This document shows, piece by piece, positions 58,800 to 64,000 of a stretch of 64,000 bases of DNA. This DNA is from Fasciolopsis buskii (lineage: Eukaryota > Platyhelminthes > Trematoda > Plagiorchiida > Fasciolidae). The translations under genes and the position numbers were made by a program. The first letter of the stretch is position 1; every line of letters starts with the position of its first letter. The notes beneath the pieces are model-generated. The model saw only the letters and a list, made by a program, of their open reading frames with translations. It searched no databases and was not told where the DNA came from. The DNA is taken from positions 448,267-512,266 of the forward strand of contig LUCM01003804.1 of the NCBI GenBank assembly GCA_008360955.1. Reading direction: 5' to 3'.

Positions 58800-61700
58800 T
58801 TGGAAAAGAAATACCCACTTATTATGATTTTCATTGATGCTCTTGGCCCACTAGCAAGAACAAACCACGTTAAGCAAAATTCTCCAATACAAAGCATATT
58901 TAATGGTATTAGGCTGTCACAGATCTTTCGGAAATTCCTCGTTGATGAAAACCAGGGTAGAAATTAAACCACTAACACTAGTTGTTATTGTTTACAAGTT
59001 GGCTATGCTATTATCTGTTCGGATTATTGCAACGTGTCAATAGTGGAAAGATCAAGAGTAAAAAGTTGTACTAATGTAATCCATAAGTGGTCTGCATCAA
59101 AGTCGTCAACAACCAGTCAGTTGCCCACTGTTTCTTATTCAGGTAATCAACCTCAACTCTAATTTCAAATGATCAGGCAAAATAAAAAATATGCGACATT
59201 GCGGATTGGTCGCGTCAAGTGGGAGTCCCACCAGCTTTGACTTACGATGCAGATTTGTGGTGAAATCAGCTTACAATTTACAGTTCGCGTTTTCTGTATC
59301 ATTTGACCGCCACATGCTCATTCGTGATTGAAAAACATGGTCATTGCTAGGCGATAATCCAGGAAGTTTCAAAGTATTCCATCACCGGTGACGGTGGAAA
59401 ATCCTTAAAATCAACTAGTGTGGCAGAGCGTTTAATGGAGAGTTGACCAGACGATACTCGAAAATTTTCTGCCAACAGCGAATGTCATCCACTGCACCAG
59501 TTGGGTCACGCTAAGGCGAGCAAGGACAAAACTAACCCGGCAAAATCTATCATCCCCCTTGTCCTGGTTTGCGGTATCATTCATTCAGGTTAAATAGAAA
59601 GTTGGAACAGAAACAACAAAGGGTTTAGAAGTCTTAGTGCTCTGGTTTGTCTGTGGGCCCGTAAATGGAAGAAGAACCGGATCATGGTCGATGACGAGTT
59701 GCCTCTGGCAGCTTCCTGGGTCACCGATGATTACTGAAATCATGGATGTCGATGTATTTATTCCGTAGCTAGAGGTAGTCACGTAACGTAATTCATGTGA
59801 GTAATAGCACTCACTGAAAATCAACTTCCTCGCCTTACTGTATTGCTTTTAACAAGTCCTCTGCGATTGTTCAGGAGCCTGATCCTTTTTTTCTGGAGTG
59901 TGCCTAGCAAGCCAGTTAAGCTGCTACCTGTCTTTAATTTCGGCCGCTCTGGTTGCATTATTCACTCACGCAGAGCCCATTCGAACTTTTGATTCTCTGC
60001 GAGAAAACAATGGAGTTCAACATCCCTTGCAACACGACTTTTCAGTTGGTCTCATTTGCCTACTTGTCAGTAACCAGCTGATGATTCCTAACAAGGATGA
60101 AACAGCTGTACGGTGCTTCTATGGTTTCTTTATGGGGAGTTGAGCGATGATATCAAAGGCTGAATTATCTCAAGATAAAATAGTGTTTTAATTTTCCCCG
60201 CAACCTTTATTTAGTGGACCCTGGATGAACAAAGTCTGCAGGGATCATTCGGTTGATAAACCTAACTACGTGCGTTATTTTTGCTTTCTGCATTTCATAG
60301 TTTAGCTGCACGTTTCATCAAGCAGGCTGATGTCATTTGACTGTCTTTTGATATCCCACTGACCTCATGTGCCCTGCCTGAGTGAAGAATGGAATTTCGG
60401 CCACACTTCCTGTGGCGGCAGTTGAGCAACTGCAGTGTCCACATATTCGAATACTCAGAGCTTGCGCATTCAGAGAATGCCAATTACTTCGGTCGAATGT
60501 TAGCACATGCAAGAAATAGTAGTAATCTCATGAGAACAACTGCTTGAAGATATCTCACTATCTGGTAAAATCAGTAACTCAAATATAACCCTTCAGTACA
60601 AACGTTGAACTAATTTCACACGGTTTAGTCAAACCATTTTACGAAATAGTTCCACTTTGGAGTAAGTGAAAGAAATAATTTAACATATTGAGTGGCGAGA
60701 TGGCGGAATAACTGCGTCCGCCATGAATCTTAGCTCTTGTCCTTAATATTATTTAAACTCAGTTGTCTTGGTGATAATTCTGTTCGACACGAAAAGTCAG
60801 TGATGCATGTATATGGAGCTCAAAGTGAGATTGTCTTCTTTTGGAATTTCGAAATGTTAGGCTTGATCGGTATTTTCGATATCGATCAAATTTCTCACAA
60901 TTAATTACGAGCAGTGGGCGTGATCAGTAGTACTAAATCTGAATAACTAACCTTCGTACTATAAATTTTACATACAAATTTCGAGTTATCTCGTCAACAT
61001 TGCAGGAGCATCAGACTCGAGCTTCGCTCTCATTAGAGTTCATCACTGCTTTGTATCCATCACACCCTGGCTTTGAGTCCCAGCCTTCTAATTGGAGGAT
61101 GTGTATGCAGAATGTGTCGCCAGCTCCGATCCAAGTTATTCGGAAGTACTGAATTAAATTTCTGCAGATAGCCAACATGCATCATTGACTAGCTCTAGTG
61201 AGAGCCAGGCTCAAGCCTGGTGCTGGCCGGGTGCAATGTTGATTGGATGGCCTAAGGTTTGCGCGTAAAATTGCACAGTCCAAATACTGATCATGTCAAA
61301 ATGTGGAAATTTGCGGAGTTTGACGGTAGTATAGCTAGTATCTGGACACCATCTACTCTTTAATATAGTGTCTAGTGCACCAGATAACTGACGAGAGCAT
61401 GAAGGAAACGTTTAAGATATTTTTACATAAAGATCATATTAGTTATCCATTTGGATTGCTTAAACGTATGTGATCCGCCACAGAGAGATCTGATAAAGAT
61501 GACTGTCTCAGCGGGATTTTTCCGTGATTAAACGGATTTCTAGTAGCTTTGAGCCATCAGTGCAGTTGGTTAGCATTTAAATTATTCTGCGTTCTCTGTG
61601 GGTCACGTTTTATCTTATAAGCAGTAGAATGGTATATGAATCGCCGAACCAAGAAATTCGAAAGCCGAAAATAATATTATTGATATATACTGGTAATAAC

Positions 61701-61810
61701 AGTAGCAATTTTTTCAAACATGCTTTCCGGTACTGATCGCCCGCTGCAATCTAAATTCTGTGTGAGGAGAACTTCAAGTCCATCATTGTCTTTAGCTCAG
61801 TTATTAAAAT
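58800..61810. other. ENO4-like intron
   Basis: Two exon-like minus-strand frames (59,585-59,816 after GATTTTCAG; 60,394-60,456 with GAG|GTCAGT) are possible extra exons but lack family similarity. Confidence 0.3.
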
Positions 61811-61817
61811 CACTTAC

Positions 61818-61949
61818 TTGTTGCCCTGAACAACAGGCTTCGTTGACTGTCTGCGTTGCTTCGGCGCGAATTCCCTCCTCTCTGAGTTTACTGTACACTG
61901 AGGATCTTGTTGTTTCTGCTGACTTGGTATTCGTTGATCGTACCAGCAC
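61818..61949 (-). CDS. Probable ENO4-like exon, linker before enolase domain
   Basis: Acceptor CTTCCTACTCATAG and a perfect CAA|GTAAGT donor flank 44 open codons, phase 0 at both ends. The translation is Ser/Thr/Glu-rich and helical (SSVYSKLREEGIRAEATQT), fitting the poorly conserved linker of ENO4. Phase 0 matches the next accepted exon at 58,233. Assignment to this gene rests on strand, phase and position only. A further candidate exon (60,394-60,456, GAG|GTCAGT donor, phase 0) may lie between them. Confidence 0.5.
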
Positions 61950-62129
61950 CTATGAGTAGGAAGCAACAAATTCAAATAATTAAGTCATCAGCTTTCGTAT
62001 ACTATCTCCTACAAACAGTTTGACTTCGAAACAGGTGTATGTAGATTCATGGACTTTATTGGCACTGAAATTGCCTTTCAGTTTGATAACGCAAACTAGA
62101 CTCTAATGGTTTGACTTACAAAGCCAGTG

Positions 62130-62375
62130 CCAACGGTGGTCGAGTGAAGCAATCGCCTCTCGCCCCAAAAAGGTCAGGGATTCGGATTGTAGATCCGCTG
62201 GTCACTTTGGTGGTAGACGAAAACGCGCTACAGTCCTGATCGTTACCACGAGACCTTATGTGGTTCTACGCCGCTCCAAGTTTCAGTGTCAGAACTACCA
62301 GGTATTCCTTGCCCCGTGTGGTAAGCCCTAGCAGCAATGAGGCTTGCCCTTTCCACTATACTCACGCGCGGTACA
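62130..62375 (+). repeat. tRNA-derived SINE copy with full body
   Basis: A box-A-like GGTGGTCGAGTGAAGCAA near 62,135 and a degraded box B (GGGATTCGGATTG) precede AGATCCGCTGGTCACTTTGG, shared with the copy at 1,115. The body ends CTTTCCACTATACTCACGCG and then an A-rich tail (TAATAAAAAAATAATAATGC). Confidence 0.6.
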
Positions 62376-62632
62376 CGTAATAAAAAAATAATAATGCGGA
62401 ATAATCGGCATCAAGAACTATTATGCATTTACTGTCCAGCTGGATATTCATCAGGTATTGATCTACGTTCAGTGTGCTGGGAACAAAATTCCAATACCAT
62501 CAACCAGGAGTTTAGGATGGCCCAGTCATTGCATGTGTACCAAAGTGGTTGTATAAATCACTAATTGATTGATTTGACGAAAAAAACACTCCACGACTCC
62601 AGACAGTTATTAAAAATTCAGTAAGCACGTCC

Positions 62633-62635
62633 ATA

Positions 62636-62673
<38 letters not shown>
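62633..62673 (+). repeat. (AT)n tract
   Basis: AT-alternating run interrupted once by ATACAT. Confidence 0.9.
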
Positions 62674-62836
62674 ATCACAGTGGCTTGAAAACAAGCATGG
62701 TGCCAACGCAACAACATGTTAATGGAACTCCATAGAACGCTGGTAAGCAAGAGGAAAAACAATAAACGGCAAAAAACCAACAGATTTTTGTTTTCATCTA
62801 CACATTTTGTGATCTTTTCGTTGCTTTCTGGTTATT

Positions 62837-62974
62837 CTAGAGAAGATGAACTCTACAGACAGGCCACAGCATCCGCTTCACTGACTTCCATTCTGACCCA
62901 ATAGCACTCAAAGCCGCTGACCAATGAAAATCCTCTTCTCTTGGGGCCAAAGGAGGAAGGCGGGAAGTACCAAC
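62837..62974 (-). CDS. Candidate exon upstream of ENO4-like exons
   Basis: Acceptor TTAGCTTTTGTCTAG starts 45 open codons (RLPPLAPREEDFHWSAALSA) to a stop. An internal donor GGAA|GTCAGT at 62,885 would shorten it (phase 2). It could be an N-terminal ENO4-like exon or a separate gene; phase does not connect directly to 61,949. Confidence 0.3.
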   Translation of the reverse strand, partial: VGTSRLPPLAPREEDFHWSAALSAIGSEWKSVKRMLWPVCRVHLL

Positions 62975-63572
62975 CTAGACAAAAGCTAAGGTTAACTTCT
63001 TCATACCTCTCCGCCAAGTCACAGCTGCCTACCCGACTGCAATGCACATAAGCGGAATGGTCTTAGGCTGACCATAGATTTTTACTTTTCCTTCAATTAT
63101 AGCTGTTTAGGTTAGGGGGAAAGGACATCAGCCACAATGACTGTTTCCTGTACAAAACAAATTTCTATTTGTATTTATATGGCAGAATTTTGCAGGCCGA
63201 AATGCTTACCCGCCAGTCGAAAATTGCCAAATCTGATGTACAATAAAATGTGGAATAAGGTTTACAAAAAGTCTATGAAAGTGAATGGAAACATCAGCTC
63301 TGTTTGAAAAGTAATTCCGCTATAGTCGTTTCCTTATTGTTCAGTAATTGCGTCAGACGGCAGACCAAAAAGGTATTGTGTTAATTCAGACCCAGAGTAG
63401 GGAATGAGACTGACATGGAGACAAGTCAGTGTGCAATGGCTAGCTTGAATTTTGTACTATCTTGGGTGGTATGGAATTGCCCGGTTCAGCATGTTGGCTG
63501 ACAACCCATTTCAAAGGAAAAAAACGGCTAATGCGAAACCTACTACTGAGAAGAAAAACCGTTACATTCGGA

Positions 63573-63858
63573 CTTTGTGTCCTCTTTCTGAAGGTTAGTC
63601 TTGCCTGACCGACGAAAATCTTCCCACGAATCGCCGTGTGATTCTTAAATGGACTTACCAACCATTCACGCTCCTAACGGCTCCAATGAGATTCGAGTGA
63701 GAAGCTAAGAAAGAAGCGCAGTGGTATAAGGATGGCTAGACAGAAGAATACCGGGTACGCATTCCTGAAGAGCGGCAATAATTGCGAAACCGGTCGTGTT
63801 TTCCAGGGAAAATTTTGTTCATCCATCCGTATGCGAAACACATTAATGAGAAGAAACA
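63573..63858 (+). repeat. Unknown dispersed repeat, copy 3
   Basis: Full-length relative of the copy at 31,112, with the same order of blocks to ATCCGTATGCGAAACA. Confidence 0.7.
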
Positions 63859-64000
63859 ATGGCTAATGCTTAACAGATCACGACGAATGGATTTTAAATG
63901 GATTTAAAACGGTCCGAGGAAAGGTGTAGACGATCGGCACAGGAAGGTTAAAAGAACATACAGATGAATTAATTTGAAAACAAATGTTTCATAAAAATAT

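Larger units (their letters stand above)
27194..61949 (-). other. ENO4: ENO4-like (enolase 4) gene, N-terminus outside window
   Basis: Small exons on the minus strand follow the enolase fold from N to C. They are 61,818-61,949 (probable linker), 58,148-58,233, 57,854-58,025, 56,805-57,005, 56,720-56,782, 56,048-56,206, 52,718-52,843, 44,400-44,796, 37,905-37,993, 34,644-34,702 and 27,194-27,330. Phases agree at every junction from 61,818 down to 37,993. The joint into 34,702 is uncertain, and one exon (the DLAVG-like segment) between 34.6 and 27.3 kb was not located. ENO4 is the enolase paralogue of sperm and cilia in animals. Identity rests on IEPFRKE, the order of the segments and shared loss of catalytic residues. 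The 7.9-kb intron 52,717-44,797 holds an RTE, and the 3.2-kb intron 56,047-52,844 holds a Penelope composite. Confidence 0.7.

Noticed and set aside
61020..61260. Possible tRNA or SINE head
   Set aside because: The sequence near 61,075 lacks a usable box A and clear stems.

Overview
This is a eukaryotic window. Coding sequence sits in short exons bounded by GT...AG sites, introns are kilobases long, and most recognisable protein similarity belongs to decayed retroelements. The retroelement set (SR2-like RTE non-LTR elements, a Jockey/CR1-type LINE, Penelope-like elements with hammerhead-like termini, tRNA-derived SINEs) points to a flatworm, most likely a digenean trematode. This comes from the sequence and family knowledge only; no search was run. 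There is no prokaryotic operon, rRNA gene or CRISPR array.

Layout. Positions 1-5,100 (+ strand): the 3' end of an unidentified gene with an acidic, serine-rich tail (exon 538-707, terminal exon 4678-5082). Its ~4 kb intron holds a tRNA-derived SINE and a decayed LINE. Positions 5,830-9,790: a nearly full-length but dead RTE element (+), with a 5'-truncated RTE inserted into it in reverse orientation; the 5-bp target-site duplication is readable. Positions 10,430-13,100: a second RTE (-) containing a 265-bp duplicated block next to the window's only N. Positions 15,040-16,440: a third, heavily decayed RTE (+). Positions 17,700-20,300: exons of an unidentified minus-strand gene. Positions 22,400-23,080: a tRNA-like SINE head and a Penelope reverse-transcriptase fragment.

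The main gene lies on the minus strand from 27,194 to at least 58,233, and probably to 61,949. It is an enolase-4 (ENO4)-like gene in at least nine small exons. Most junctions keep the reading phase and the exons together follow the order of the enolase fold. Several metal and catalytic residues of true enolases are replaced, as in ENO4 proteins. An exon for the 'DLAVG'-like segment, somewhere between 34.6 and 27.3 kb, was not located, and the N-terminus probably lies beyond the right edge. ENO4 introns contain an RTE copy (48.6-52.2 kb) and an inverted-repeat Penelope composite with hammerhead-like motifs at both ends (54.6-55.6 kb).

The rest is intronic or intergenic sequence with microsatellites, a three-copy ~270-bp unknown repeat (31.1, 58.6, 63.6 kb) and SINE copies. 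The most unusual observations are the mosaic near-identity of two RTE copies 40 kb apart that share the same disabling mutations, the inverted Penelope composite, and the ENO4 gene spread over more than 31 kb.
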